Below, in pieces: positions 27,146-40,004 of a stretch of 64,000 nt of DNA (within the stretch, counting starts at the first letter, position 1; each line of letters opens with the position of its first letter). A program made the translations under genes and the position numbers. Below the pieces are notes generated by a model, which was not told where the DNA came from, ran no database searches, and saw only the letters and a program-made list of their open reading frames with translations. The stretch comes from Corticium candelabrum (lineage: Eukaryota; Porifera; Homoscleromorpha; Homosclerophorida; Plakinidae), in contig NC_085088.1 in assembly GCF_963422355.1 (NCBI RefSeq), positions 4,798,807-4,862,806 of the forward strand, in the 5' to 3' direction.

Positions 27146-27302
27146 TCAGTTACGAAAGTGATATATGCTGAGTGAACCAATGAGAACAAGTGGCACTGCC
27201 CAGAGCAAGTAAGACCACCAGGGACTTGACACCTATTATATAAATCACAACTAATTTTAATGTGGTAGCACGAACACACACATACACACATGCGTGCGCA
27301 CG

Positions 27303-27342
<40 letters not shown>

Positions 27343-27382
27343 CACATGCACACACACACGAACACACACTGACACACACACT

Positions 27383-27443
<61 letters not shown>

Positions 27444-28758
27444 GCTCATCAATGCTCTCATCCTGCTTGTTCAGTGAATTTTCATTAACTTGAGCATCAG
27501 ATACAGGAACTTGTAACTGATGTGAAATTTCTCTCACATCATTTACCACAGGAATCGTAGAAGCCTTCTGAATAATCGATTGTGTCCTGGTGAGGTGATG
27601 ACTATCTTTTTGAGTTGCAGAATCATAGCTAGATACAAGTCGACATTTTGCTGGTCCATCAGGGTCAGCATTATGCATCATCTCAGCAGCCGATTCTGTT
27701 AAGCTCTCTGTTGCTGCTACATCGGTACTGGCTTGGTGAGCACAATCGAGTTGATCATCTGTCTGATTTGGAGTGTTTTCATCATCGCTCTGTGTAGTCT
27801 CATCCACACCAGGCGTGTCACTCTGTAGGTTTATATGAGGAATGCTCTCCTGACGAACTGTAATGATTTCTCGATGTGTATAAACATGAGCTGCTTGATC
27901 AGTTTCATGAGAGTTCGTGCTGGAATCGGTCTTATACCTGTTCTGAATTTCTACATTTTCTTCCAATGGCTGACGCTGAAGCTGAATGTAAACCACAGAT
28001 ACTGCTGTCTGAGTAGGTGATTCAACAACAGCAGGAGAAATTTCCGTACTGTCAATGTGCTTGCTGGGTGAAACTGGTGTATTTTGGGTAGGCATCATGT
28101 CGTCTTCCTCACGGATTTCCTTCATCTCTTGGTGACCAGTTGAAAGTACATGGTCAACATGCATGGCATTTGCACTATGATCAAGGTCTGATGAGGCACC
28201 CACGCAAATGTCCCTTTCATCCAGCCGGTCATCTGTTTTTTCTTCTTTCTGTGTGTTTGTCTGTTCTCCATCCACTCTAAATCCGTCCTCGTCTACTCTA
28301 CTAGCATCACGGTCTGATGCAGTCGTATGGATGTCACCGTCTGTGGTGTTGTCGCCTCGTTCCCTAGTGCCTACGGCTTCATTACAAACGACATCTTCTC
28401 TGTTAGCATCCGTGTCTCTATCTGCCGTCATCGAGACCTGATCACTAGTATTACTATCAGTTGTTGACACGATCCTGTGTGTGGCACTAACAGGTGGCGA
28501 CGAAACGGGTTGAGTGCTAGCAAACAGTTGGACATCCGGAGTTGAGCTGCTGGGTGGATGCGCCGCGAGTGAGAGATCCGGTGACCTGTCCGAGCTCTCG
28601 CTTCTGCTCGGTGTGCGACTGCGGATGCTTAGGTCTAGTTTTGCGGTGGCTGACGAGTGGTACACACGCTGAGTAGTTGGTCGTCCAGGCGACGCGATCT
28701 CTAATGAACTCGAACTGCTTGCTGGGGACGGCTTGTTGCTCTCTTTGGACATGGTCAT
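27146..28758 (-). CDS. Low-complexity protein with C-terminal membrane anchor
   Basis: Two exons: 28758-27442 and 27232-27146, joined in phase 0 (CAG|GTGTGT donor, TATAATAG acceptor). The product is about 467 aa. The first ~440 residues are Ser/Thr/Asp/Glu/Gln-rich with no recognised domain (SSSSSLE..., many DR, TD and EE pairs), so probably disordered and cytosolic. Exon 2 adds a Trp-rich hydrophobic segment ([17 protein letters not shown]) of about 20 residues ending at RN-stop, which looks like a tail anchor for the ER or outer mitochondrial membrane. Reading through the intron instead gives an implausible Cys-Val repeat, so splicing is strongly favoured. The start is uncertain: Met codons lie at 28845, 28758 and 28752, and upstream exons are possible. 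I do not recognise the family. Confidence 0.65.
27299..27441. repeat. (CA)n microsatellite forming an intron
   Basis: (CA)n with GC and GACACA interruptions. Read on the minus strand it is a GT repeat whose first bases are the 5' splice donor of the anchored-protein gene. It makes up most of the 209-bp intron. Confidence 0.9.
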
Positions 28759-28845
28759 GTGAGAGTGCAAAACATGCAGCAGGTCCTGTAGGACTAGACT
28801 GCCTAGAATGGAACTCAAGAAGGCAAGGAAGTGGCGAAACGTCAA

Positions 28846-29271
28846 ACGTCACGTGACTGTAGGAGAGGGCGCGGTACCACGGTATCATGAATTTCAAAAT
28901 TATGTGGAGGTTATAGTTATTTATATATTTTGTTTTTTGTGACTGTGTAACGGAGATATGTTGCATGGATTTGCAATGACACTAAATAGTGCTGTAGACC
29001 CTATAGGTGACAACGGATGGGCAACTCTAATACTGTACTGTACTGTGACAGCGGATATTCTAATGTAGACTATGTGTGACAACGGATATTTTAGTGTAGA
29101 CCACGTGTGACAATGGATAATTATAGTAATACAACTTTCCCAGTCGACAGTTTGCGGAAAAGAAACGTTCACATAGTGATGATTAATTAAATACGTCACG
29201 GAATATAATAAATAGACTGTTGTATACCGGAAGGAAATGGTCCTGCCTTGCTCTAGATATAGCGGGTTGCG

Positions 29272-29340
<69 letters not shown>

Positions 29341-30773
29341 CGTGTGTGTGTGTTGTCATGTATTGTTAGCGTCTAGTAAAAATTTCTGATATTTACAAAC
29401 ACGAGGTAACTAGAATCTACACATTGCGTAACTACCGGACGTGCTGACAGATCGTATAATACAATGTGTTATATTTTACATCAGATTTCCACGTAACGCG
29501 AACCTGATCCGGAATACGGGCTAACTAACCATTGCCGACGTCACGTGACAAAACATTTTTGCTGCCTCGAGAGGCGTAACACGTTCGACCACCTCGTCAC
29601 GCCTGTTCCAGGTGAGTACTATTCTACATCTCATACGTACCTGCGCTCACCGTTTCACGAAACGACAAGATCCCAACAAGCCGATTGATCTTGCGGTCGC
29701 CACTCCAACATAGTGGGACCTACCACACAGTCTGTCGTACAATACTGCGTATCACCACCTGCACGTGCCTACCGAGGCGATTCCTGCTCAATTGTCTGTC
29801 GAATGCGGTTTCGAGCGTACGTGCTGTTGTTCGTATTTTGACGTTCGTAACGCAGTCGCTTCTTGCGCAACAATGGCGATCGATCTTGGCCGTCGTCAAG
29901 AAATTCCCCGGCATTCCATAGCGGCGGTGTGCTGTTGCTACAGAGACGATCATTAAATAGTTAAAATTACAGTTAGTATTCGAATGGACAGGAGATGCCA
30001 ACTTGCGCTAAGGTGCCACATTTGGTCTTGGGCACCAAGCAAGCAAAAATTTAGCACCAAGGCTTGAAACCACTCAAGCAGATGGTGACGTCATGACTAT
30101 GAGTATTGTAGTGTCATTTGTCCATGTGGGCGTATCATTTTCATTGGCACCAGAATGCGTTCCTGCTGCCACACCAAGACACCAGCTTTAGCGCACCACT
30201 GCAGTACATATAGACAACGTCTAGGCAGGCGGCGACACTACAGGAATGGTTTGGGCGTGACTCGGATCGATTGCGAAATTGGGGTGTGTTTAGATAGGGG
30301 AATACCCTTAGTAGACCCTCAACGCATCCGCTATTGCATAATTAGGCACGTAAATAGTATAATACACGTCGCTCGACGCGTCCAATCATACACACTGTGA
30401 TGTCATCTCGTGTGTTACATCTCACTCGCCATTCATGCTATTTCGACACTCTCTGATCTAGTCGAGCATCTGCACTCTAGAGTAAACGGTGAGAGGCCTA
30501 TAGTGGTTACTCATGAGGTCATGCAGACACGCAGTGATCGCGATGACGTGGCTGTTTGTCAGAGCGTCGTCTCTGTTCGCGTTTCGTGTGGCAATCGTCC
30601 GCATTCGTTTCGTTTGGAGTCGAACTCCACGTGGTGCCGCGCGTTTCCTTCTCTACAAACACTCGGAATCGTTCCGCCCTCGTCTTGCAATAATTGCTGT
30701 GTTCGAGCGTATCTCGGGCTTCCGGTTACCGCATTCGACTAATGCGCGTTTCTCTCTTTTTTTCAGTTGCACC
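28846..30773. other. Intergenic between divergent genes
   Basis: Upstream region of both the anchored-protein gene (-) and the capicua-like gene (+). It holds a diverged tandem repeat at about 29000-29125 (unit of ~35 bp containing GTGTGACAACGGATATT, 3-4 copies) and a (GT)n run at 29275-29352. From about 29500 to 30760 the sequence is relatively rich in CG dinucleotides, as expected of promoter and 5' UTR sequence, but no core promoter element can be fixed. TTTTTTTCAG directly before the capicua-like start suggests that a non-coding first exon lies here. Confidence 0.45.
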
Positions 30774-32018
30774 ATGTGCGATAAACAAGCAGTACTCTGT
30801 CGTTTCGACAAGAGCGGCGGTATGTATCTGTCGGGCACGATACTGGGCATGTCTGAAAATGGTGTCGAGGTGAGAAACAATGTTACGGGGGAGAGCGTTC
30901 TAGTTGATTGTCCCGACGTCGAATCACTCGAGCCGTCGGCATTGGACGTCGTTCTCGACGTCGTACCGTCCGGAAAGCTCGTCAATATCGGTTGTCCAGT
31001 TTTGGTGCCTGTGACCGGCGTCCAAGGCGCTTTTGTCAAGGGACGCATCGAGGACAAGACGTACAAACCACTGAAAGCGAAGGTTGCGTTCTTGGACGGG
31101 TCTGAGAGCGCCTGGTTTTCTCGCGAGGACACGAGAATGATGCAGTGTCCAATACTCTACCATGAGATGAATGCTGGCATCAATGACAATCAAGGAGAAG
31201 AAGAAGAAGATAAAGACGACGTAGTCGTTACCAAGTCTGCTCAAAGAAAGAGGAAGAATCAGTCCCCGACGTCTCAAAGTAAATACAAAAAAGGAGATAT
31301 TGTTAGGCTGCCACACGGAGTCCAAAAGAAAGTAAGTACAAGCTAGCAATTGATGTGTATGTAGTTATACATGTCTTGCGTCATATTCGTGTGTGTGGTT
31401 TTTCTGCAGTTCAATGGTAAGCAGTGGAGGAGGTTATGCGTGACTCCTGATTGTAAGAAAGAGTCACAACGTCGCGGTCTCTGCGCTTTACACATGGGAG
31501 GGCGACCTAGAGCCAAGAAGCCGGTGAGCTACAAAACGACTGAAGTCCCAGTCATTGAGGCCGGAAAGGACGACGAAGTGTGTGAGAAAGGAAGAGACGA
31601 AGAGGACGTTGCTGCTGCTAGTATTCTCGTCGAAATGAGTCTCAAGAAGAAGCACTCGACGTCGAGTTCGTGTTCCGATGTGAGCAGTGCTTCTGACCTC
31701 GGATGCGCATCCTTCACGCAGGGACGGCCAAAGAAATCGGGTTTCGTGCCTTATTTTGACGCCCTGCAGCAAGGAAGCTCTTTTAGCTCGTTCTTGCCAA
31801 CTGCGTTGTCGTTGCCAGTTGCATTGAAAGGGGATTCCAGGTGCAATTTACATGAGTTGATAAGAACAGGTGCATACCACGGTGAGATAGCGGCTTCTCT
31901 TGGAGTTGGTCCCTGTTTTCCATACGTTGGATTGTTCTCCTCTCCGACCTGGCTGGCATACCGACGGCTGTACTTTCAATCGTCATCTCTCATCCCACCA
32001 ATGCAACAATGGGAGTAA
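30774..32018 (+). CDS. Capicua-like protein lacking an HMG box
   Basis: Two exons (30774-31331, 31410-32018; AAA|GTAAGT donor, TTTCTGCAG acceptor, phase 0) give 388 aa. Residues 1-125 form a beta-rich segment with repeated VLVPV/GRIED-type strands, like the Tudor-like domain at the N-terminus of capicua long isoforms. After an acidic, Lys-rich linker, residues ~173-215 read [19 protein letters not shown], then [17 protein letters not shown], which is the conserved Cys/His-containing block of capicua. A later [10 protein letters not shown] echoes the capicua EAAVMLVSL motif. Capicua normally represses genes through an HMG box plus a C1 motif downstream of this region. Here the frame stops about 170 residues later with no HMG box. 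It may be a short paralogue that binds partners but not the usual DNA site. The ATG has a fair context (CACCATGT) just after a likely 3' splice site. Confidence 0.75.
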
Positions 32019-34329
32019 CTAGAACAGAAGGTGACGGTAATAATGAGTCTGTATAAAAAGTAGATTCTACGGTCATGAATTCGTTCATGTTAAAGACTTT
32101 GTTGAGTTGCCCATTTGTTTGGGTGTTTTATTTTTTCAGTACTGGTGAAGAAGAGCGTATGCATGCTCTTAGTGAGGTACTTACGAAAAAGCTAGAATTG
32201 TTAGAGTGTGTAGAGTTTGTCTTGTAATGTAACTTACTATGCAAATACATGAAAATATTGTGGAAACAGAGGGTACGTTGGTTTTAAGTTTCGATAATAC
32301 TCAGTGTCACCCTGCCAAACTATTCTAATGATGTGTCACTTAACTACCCTAATAAAGTGCAAATGTGAGTGAAAGTACAGACCGCAAGAGGGCACATGAG
32401 AATACAAGATTCTTGGATACAGATACTGTAGCTGTAGGTTGTAAATGAGTTGAATTTGATCATGTTGAAATATGTTGAATTGATACTCTTAAGTGTTCTG
32501 ACCTTATAAAACAATTAGTAGGCAGTGCTGATGTCTACAACTATTTACAGCCTATGCTAATGAGCCAGATAAGTGTGTTGCAGGACATTATCTGTAGGCT
32601 TGGTTAGAAGCTGTGTAGTCTTGTAAAGTAAATGCATGCGAACAGATTGCTACTGTTTCTGTGAAAATTCATTCAAGGGCATCAAACTGGCTTGTTTGCA
32701 CTTTGGGGGTCAGGTGTGAAATTTTTAGGAGGGGATACTGACACACCAAGGCACTGCCAACCATTCTCTACTCAAGCAGTGTGAATAGTTGTCATTCTAA
32801 TGTGTTGAAATGCATATTGAAAAGGTCAAATTTACTGTGAATTAGGTATTGACATTCAAACAGACGGAGCTATAGCTAGAAGGCAGCCGAGCCGTCTGTT
32901 TACGTGTAGCTCTAGTTGACTCTACGGCTAGTGCTCAGACCAAACAAAAACTATCTCATCGAAATAGAAAGAATGTATTTTGATTCAATAGGGTATTTTT
33001 AATCACCAGACACACATGAAGAAAGTGCAAGCTCGCGTAAACACGTTCCAACACGATTGTGTGAAGCGCCACACGAGAGGGAGGCCAGTTTGTACCCTCT
33101 GAAGGAATCCGCGGTACACTAATTAGCTGTTCTGCAGTTTCTTTTTCTAGTTGTCTTGTTGTTTGCGTGTTGCATAAAAGTGCATGGGGTCTTTGCCCTC
33201 AACTGGGGGCCCACCAACCCACGCAAGTCCCAGAGAGGTAAACATCCGTAGGTGGCGCCTCGCGTTGGTGAGTAACACGCCGCAACGAAGTTTTCTGACC
33301 GTTTATACTGAAACGCCGAGCCCTAGATAGACAATACGTATTTGTTGCAGTTACGTTGTAACACTATGGTATATTTGGTGACATATAACTAGTAATTGAA
33401 GGCGTGTTTACACCGTCGCCTACACAGCTATGAGCCTTCAAAGTCCTGAACACCACGTACGCTAGGAGGAGTAATTGTCGCGAAGAATTACGAATATACG
33501 CGCTATTATTTTGCTAGATGTGGTACCTGTAAAATGTATTAATCATTTAAACTCCCACATAGCGACTGTCGTTTTGCATGACCACAATGTCCGTAAATAG
33601 CCCCTAGTCGTTGAAGTAGAGTCATCGTATACGGGACATAAAATTGCTCATAAATACGTAATGTTAGATTCCCGTATAAACGTCGTAAAACCAAGAAAGC
33701 GATCGAATTCGGGTCATCAGTTGCAGACAGATGACTTCTGTTGTTTATATAAATTACACTGTTTTTGTAATAAACTCTCTTAAGGAAGTTTCGCGCATAC
33801 GATTGGCTGTTCGTCCATTGTCTTTGGTTGCCACGTACGACCTAAAGGAATTAATGTTTCGTGACTGGGCCGCACAAAATAAAAGGAGGCGTGGCACATT
33901 CCTGCAGCGTGACAGACATAGCCCCAGACCGAAAGTCGGTTCAGCCCTGAATGTTTAGAGTACGCTACTCGCCAAGTCTCGTGACTTCTACAAAGTCCCT
34001 TTTCTTCTAGAGGCTTATAGCTCAATAAATTGACATCGGCAAACATTGACTGTCTCCAGTGCTAGACGTGAATAGTTGACTGTAGGTGCACTCACAAACT
34101 GCATGAAAGTGTTTCTCGGTTGTCAAGTACACACAATTCCTAACTACAATACAAAAGGATGTGGCGACGGAACTCCATGAGGCTTTTTCGTCGCCGTTTG
34201 GTTACTTGCACGAATCGTTCTTAAACTGATTTGTAGTCGGACACGAAAACCATTTTTTGAAGTAGGTCTTATAATGAAACTTGGTCGTGGGGAGAAGAAA
34301 TTTGAGATTCATGTACACACAGACACACT

Positions 34330-34334
<5 letters not shown>
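32019..34334. other. Intergenic, no gene recognised
   Basis: Unique-looking sequence containing the 3' UTR of the capicua-like gene. Frames near 33730-34050 are short and show no similarity. No RNA gene recognised. Confidence 0.4.

Positions 34335-34407
<73 letters not shown>
34330..34407. repeat. (CA)n microsatellite
   Basis: About 35 CA units with one GACACA interruption near the start. Confidence 0.97.
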
Positions 34408-34689
34408 GAGAGATTGCTAGTAACGCCATAGGATCACGACCCGGATTAGAAGCCTCGCTACGATCGTCATTACAATAATTATTATTGTTATTTAGTCTAG
34501 CGTTCTTGTGGGTGTCGACCATAAGTTACGTGTGCAATTAGCACTTGGATAGCCATAGTCTGTAGAGTTTTGTATTTTATAAGTTTGCCCCTCACTAACA
34601 GTGCAAGAGTGAAAGTTTCCTGACAAAATAGAGAGAAAGTTTTGGATTCAACTTCCTGGCCTGAGAATGTTAAGGTGAGATCCTGGATA

Positions 34690-35935
34690 TTCGTGCCAAG
34701 TTGGGCGAGACAAGAACCTTTGCAATCTCATCGGGATGGCTAGTCTCAAGGTTGCTTCTTTTTACTGTCGAGGTTTTCGATCTTCTGAAGATCATTTTAC
34801 TGAGCTTTCTTAGGAAGTAAATGTTTTAGCCTTACAAGAACACTGGTTGAACTCTGCAGAGTTCAAAGTATTATCATCTGTATGATATACAGCCAAGTCC
34901 ACTATGGAGGCGTATCAGGTTGTAACGGGTAGACCACTTGGAGGGGTACAGCTTTTATGGCACAAAGACTTTCAACATGCAATATTTCCTGTTGCGTGTA
35001 CATCTGATAGACAGTTGGCGGTCAAGATGACAACATTACATGGGGTTATTCTTGTAATAGCCTTATATATGCCCGTAGACTACGGTGATGGTGATGGTTT
35101 GAATGAGTACATCATGGAGTTGGGCTTCTTGGACGGAACTCTTGAAATGGTTCTATATGACCATGTTTTGTTATTAGGTGATTTTAACACTGACTTGCGA
35201 TATATCAGTCGTTTTTCTGGCAGACTGGAATCTTTCTTGTTGGAACATAGCTTTTCAGCTGTGGGTCTTAGGGATTCTAATGAAAGCTGCATGAATACAT
35301 GGCACAATTACAATTTTAGTCGGGAATCGTGGATTGATTATGTATATGTATCACAATCTATACAGAAACTTGTTGAGAGTTTTGTAGTCCGAGAAGGTGG
35401 AAATGTGTCTTCTGATCACTAGGCCATAAAAAATGAGGTCTATGAATATTGTTGTTAAGACTGTTAGTAATGAGAAGAATCATTGCCTGGTTTCTAAATA
35501 GCTGTTATGAAAAGAGGCGACGGAATCAGACCTCAACAAGTACCAACGAAGTTTAGAAATGGATTTACAATTGATAATATATTCCTGTAGAGGTTGCAAT
35601 ATGCAATGAACCACTTCTGTGTGAGCACAGTCTTTCAATACAAGCCTATAAGATAATGTGTCCTCTGCAATAACGAGATCTGCTAAACTATGCATTTCAA
35701 TGAGGTAAAACAAGATGACAAAGAAACTGGGATGGATCAATGAATTGAAGATGTTAAAACGAGCCTCAAGTAAGGACTATTCTAGCTGGATGGCAGTTGG
35801 TAAGCCACGACATGGGCTTTTTATGGGTTGATGTAGAAGTCTCGTAAGCAGTTTAAAACTCAGCTCAAGGGTTGGAAGAAAGAAGAAAAGAAGATGTTTG
35901 GCGAATATTTAATAAAGCCAGAAAACTGTTACATG
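34690..35935 (+). pseudogene. Dead LINE, endonuclease region
   Basis: The frame 34736 onward reads MASLKVASFYCRGFRSS, then after stops LALQEHWLN, then the open stretch 34904-35422: LGGVQLLWHKDFQ, LLLGDFNTDL, and WIDYVYVS...SSDH. These are the ordered motifs of an APE-type endonuclease/exonuclease/phosphatase domain of a non-LTR retrotransposon (QEHW, GDFN, D-Y-V, SDH). At least three stops break the N-terminal part, and the SDH motif is followed directly by a stop. Beyond 35450 only scattered pieces of the linker to the reverse transcriptase remain (such as SRKQFKTQLKGWKK near 35832). It has no full reverse transcriptase and is not mobile. Confidence 0.8.
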
Positions 35936-36490
35936 TAGTCACTCTAAGTAGATGACCATGCAAGCAGCGTGTACTCATCTGTTTCTGACTCTAGCATGCA
36001 GTATTATTGCTATGAGTATCGACGTTCCTACAGTAACGTAATTGTAGTTCAATTCTTGGCGGAATTCCCTAGCAGAAGGATGCCTGTATAAAACCCTGCA
36101 AGGGGTCGTAAGTCTATTGTAACAGCTTGTATCTCTCTACAGTCTAAGCTTCCTAGAGACGTACCCCTCGTCCAACTAGCTAACAAATCCTAAATCCACT
36201 ACTGTACAGTTGAGTGTTGAATTCTAGTTACTATATAGTTGTACGTTTTCGCTTATCAGTTATACTTACATGTTCAGTACAGCAGCTATGTAAGTAGGCT
36301 GCATACTTAACGCACGTTAAGACGGGCCAATGCACTTTTTGACATTGAGTAATAGTAATTGGTAATTAATAGTAGGGCATCACTACAAACTCGGTGGCGG
36401 CCATCTGTTGTCTAGAATAACAAACGAGATATCAATTGAATGCAGTGGCGGATTGCGGAATTTGCAAAATTTAATTAATTCCTGCATCCA
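35936..36490. repeat. Dispersed repeat, copy A
   Basis: About 550 bp present again, in reverse orientation and ~80% similar by eye, at 60650-61685. Shared landmarks include TACATGTAGTCACT at one end, GACGTTCCTACAGTAACGTAATTG, AGCTTCCTAGAGACGT, and CAATTGAATGCAGTGG near the other. This copy lacks the 309-bp insertion seen in copy B. No coding sequence; probably a non-autonomous transposon whose ends I cannot fix exactly. Confidence 0.75.
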
Positions 36491-38030
36491 TATCCTCGGC
36501 CTACCAGACTCTTGTAACGCCAATTAAATACCGTAAAACTAGAAAATCGTGCCTAGATAATATTGTGCGATTTTGTCCAAAATCACTCCTTCGACTCTAT
36601 TGTGCGGTTTTAAGGACAGTCTCCCTAATTAAGTAGCAGGTGAGAAACTCAGTGGAACTGTAATGACAAGAAGTTCCAAGTAGTGTACTAAAAGCCTTTT
36701 GACAGGGGTACATGCAAGTGCACAGGACAACACAGAAGGGCAGACACTACAGCTAGAAACCTGGTAGACATCATAATTATGTACCTTTCTGTACTCTTCT
36801 TCGTGCTGTTTCCATTCCGTATCAGATGAAAAAGAGCTAGTGCATTGAGGCCGTTCGGAAAAGAACTTAGCCAAACTCATGACAAGTCTAGATTAGAGCT
36901 CAAGTTCAGCCACAGAATGAAAAACAGACGACATGTAACTGATGTAGACACGTACAAATTTCTGAGTACTGTACACCTTAGTGTACCGAGTAACCGATCT
37001 GTTGTTACGGAATGGCTCTCAAATGTTCGCGCGTCAACGTGGTAACGCACGTATGCATTGCATGGGCTCTAGAGGGAGAGCACGCTAGAAGTCCAGGGCG
37101 ACGTTTACCGGGCATCGTTTAAAATTACTGCGACACAGTACTGTACCTCATTCCGGCAGGCTTTTTGATACCAATTAGCATTAAAGGAAATTCTAATAAA
37201 ACTCACTTCTAACGGCATGCTCTTCTATGCGAGGTCATATGGTCTAGCTATGTGAGCATATTAATAAAACACGACGCGCTAATGAATTAACAGAAAACCA
37301 ACATTTCTGCAGGATAACAATGTAGTTGACTCTCTTGCAAAGATTGTTACCAAACGAAAAGAAAACTATGGAATGCTGTCATCATAGCTTGACCATGCAG
37401 CTCAGGGTCCACTTCAAGCTATAAAAATCTTTGGAGTGCTTTACAGAGAAAGTTTGCAACAGACCTTTAGGCTTCCTAAACACTAGCCAGCAATTGGAAT
37501 TAAGTAGCAAACACAATTTAGATACTACTGGAATTAATTCAAACTTATTGGCATACAAGATTACTGCTGTAATCAAAGTCCTTCCAAGTAATAAAATAAA
37601 ATGTTGCGCATGCATACTACTGAGTGTTGCACAGATACTAAATCAGAAAGAGTATTGATTCAAAAGAAAAAGCTTTGTCTTCACCTCAACATTAGTATAC
37701 TGGTATACGCTATCATCTCCTCGATAATACGACGTCAGAAAGTTCCTGAGCCTGAGGATGATAGAAAGTCGTACTGCCCCTTCTGCATCGCTTCGTTGAT
37801 TGTTGACTGCTGCTTGTCTTGTCTACACCCTTTTATGCCGTGATAGAATCACATTTATTAACCCTTGCAGTGTCAGACCCGCGCGAGGTATCGGTAGGCG
37901 ATAACGATACCGTCCAACTCCGGTATCGCCGCCGATACCGACACCGACACCGACACCGTAAACATCGGTGGAACACTGCATGTTATTCACTGTTGATTGA
38001 ACATTCATGGTAAAAACAGATCATTTAGGA

Positions 38031-38105
<75 letters not shown>

Positions 38106-39002
38106 CATCTGCCAAGACTTTAACTAGCAATTAACTGTATAGGAAGAATTAAGGAGCGGCGAGAACAGCATGGGCAACATGGCAGAGACAAAAATCTATA
38201 AATGCCATGTGTTGGTCCCAGTGGGTTCTAGCAAGAGTGTTTTCCAAACTAAGAGCAAACGATTCAAAGACAATCAAGGCAAATTTTGTGCAGTAATATA
38301 AGGGTAGAGGTTATACAGTAGTGTCTTGATGATGTCACTGACGAATGGTAGTAAGTAGTTTAACTCTATGCTGCCACTGATTTTTTCCGTCCTACAATTC
38401 CGATAGGATCAGTCTACTAATACATAGTTAGATATACTTTCTGCTTCCTAACCAGCACAGCAGTTAGTTCTAATAAAATATGGTACTATATATCAACCAC
38501 AAAGCATAAAGTTTCGAGGTTTGGGGGACCAAACATAACAATCTATGCACTACCATTATGCATTATTGCATTTGGGAGTAATGCAGTCGGGCAGGAGAAT
38601 TATTATTAGGGGGCATATTGGTCTGCAGGGTTCCAACTCGGATGTTATCAACATATCTGTTACAGTTTTATGGGCAAACATGTCTTCAACAGAACGACAT
38701 TCAAACTTTTCCCAAACATCTAACCAACGAAAACCAGCCACTCATCAAGTTGTCCAGTCTGCTATAGTCTGATGCAATATTTTCGTCCATCTGTATAAAT
38801 CATTGAATATATAACCAACAATCAGAGTCATATGTACCAGAAGTGTACAATTATTATATTAGATAATGATTCTAAGAATCCATATTACCAACTTCTGAAA
38901 AATGAGAAATTGTATCTAAACATCTTCCAAGCACAGAAGACAACTCCAGAACCAGCATGCGGCTCCAAGTCAAATTCGTACGCTTGATGAGCTGTCTTCT
39001 TG
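36491..39002. other. Intergenic, includes small repeats
   Basis: Holds a short (CGATACC/GACACC)n minisatellite at about 37905-37965, with GGTATCG and CGATACC forms facing each other around 37888-37945, and a (TA)n run at 38035-38104. The remainder is unique-looking AT-rich sequence. The 3' UTR of the BTB-TLDc gene lies at the right end. No gene recognised. Confidence 0.45.
38035..38104. repeat. (TA)n microsatellite
   Basis: About 70 bp of alternating T and A with one TTTA interruption, self-complementary and able to extrude as a cruciform. Confidence 0.97.
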
Positions 39003-40004
39003 CTAACAACTATGAAGTGAGAAAACTTCGACATCGCTCACCCAGAAATGATACTTTCCAACCAACCACTGATTGTCCGTTATACCAGGAGGAAACTGGT
39101 ATGTATGACCGCCATTCCAAGTTGTCTTGCAAGCTTTGCTAGAGTTATCAGCCGGAAACATAATACACGGACCGTAACCAAACACAAGCCCATTTGTATT
39201 ACAATGATATACTGCTCTCGAATTGTTTCCATCATTCAGAGTCAATTTGACCGGAACCCCACCGGTCAAGAAGCTTTTGAAAGAAAACAGGAAAGATTTT
39301 GTACTGTAATTCCAACTTCCGAGTGATGGGTTATGCCAAGGTACATCCGTATAACCTCCGAAAAGAAACCCCTCTGACGACTTGAGAAGGGAAACCGTCT
39401 CACCCTTACCATCACAACAACGATGGAAATCACTTGCTTGAAAACCATCCCGAGACGCTGTGTATATCAATTTCCATTCTTGCTGACCTTTCCCCAGCCA
39501 CTCACCAAGACAAATCTTATTTTGTTCGCTAAGCAAATTTGAACCACCAAATGATAGTATTGTTGTTGATATCAATGCTTCACATAGAGGTCTGATATCG
39601 TAGAACTCGGCTTCCAACAGTAACTCTGCCATGGAGGATTGTTTTTCGGGTAGAACTACCTGTCCTGTACGCAGATAGTTGAGAATACGTCTAAAGTGTT
39701 TTGAGTCGCGATCGATGAAGTAGCAGCCGTCCTCGTCAGGATTCATCTCGAATCTACCGCTAAACATGCTGGCTAACATTGAGCTCGGGTCTTTATTCAG
39801 AGTCTCAATAGTTGTGGTAAATACCTTGCCGCCTACATTCAGCTTGATTCGCTTGCATCGATTAGTTTGGAGTTTTGGTAGTTCCTGCTCCGGCGGCGTT
39901 GATCCCCTAGTTTCAACATCATCTTTTGGCGAAATACCTTGAGCTGTGGCTAAGTAGGTTCTTCCCTCTCGAGATGCGTAGGTTTCTTCAGACCCTGTTG
40001 CCAT
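39003..40004 (-). CDS. BTB (T1/KCTD-type) and TLDc domain protein
   Basis: 333 aa, single exon. Residues 1-50 are polar and unstructured. Residues ~51-150 are a T1/KCTD-type BTB domain: IKLNVGGKVFTTT at the first strand, then FIDRDSKHFRRILNYLRTG. Residues ~155-331 are a TLDc domain: WKLIYTASRDGF, then GFLFGGYTDVPW, SFLFSF and the closing KYHFWVSDVEVFSL. BTB domains of this class assemble oligomers and often recruit cullin-3. TLDc proteins are linked to oxidative-stress protection and, in several cases, to V-ATPase regulation. The exact role of this combination is unknown. The protein is full length, starts at the first Met with an acceptable context, and has no visible defects. Single-exon structure fits a lineage-expanded family. 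Confidence 0.88.
   Translation of the reverse strand: MATGSEETYASREGRTYLATAQGISPKDDVETRGSTPPEQELPKLQTNRCKRIKLNVGGKVFTTTIETLNKDPSSMLASMFSGRFEMNPDEDGCYFIDRDSKHFRRILNYLRTGQVVLPEKQSSMAELLLEAEFYDIRPLCEALISTTILSFGGSNLLSEQNKICLGEWLGKGQQEWKLIYTASRDGFQASDFHRCCDGKGETVSLLKSSEGFLFGGYTDVPWHNPSLGSWNYSTKSFLFSFKSFLTGGVPVKLTLNDGNNSRAVYHCNTNGLVFGYGPCIMFPADNSSKACKTTWNGGHTYQFPPGITDNQWLVGKYHFWVSDVEVFSLHSC

Noticed and set aside
30513-30773. Upstream in-frame extension of the capicua-like protein
   Set aside because: The extension is basic and hydrophobic without similarity and ends at a strong TTTTTTTCAG acceptor, so it is more likely 5' UTR and intron.
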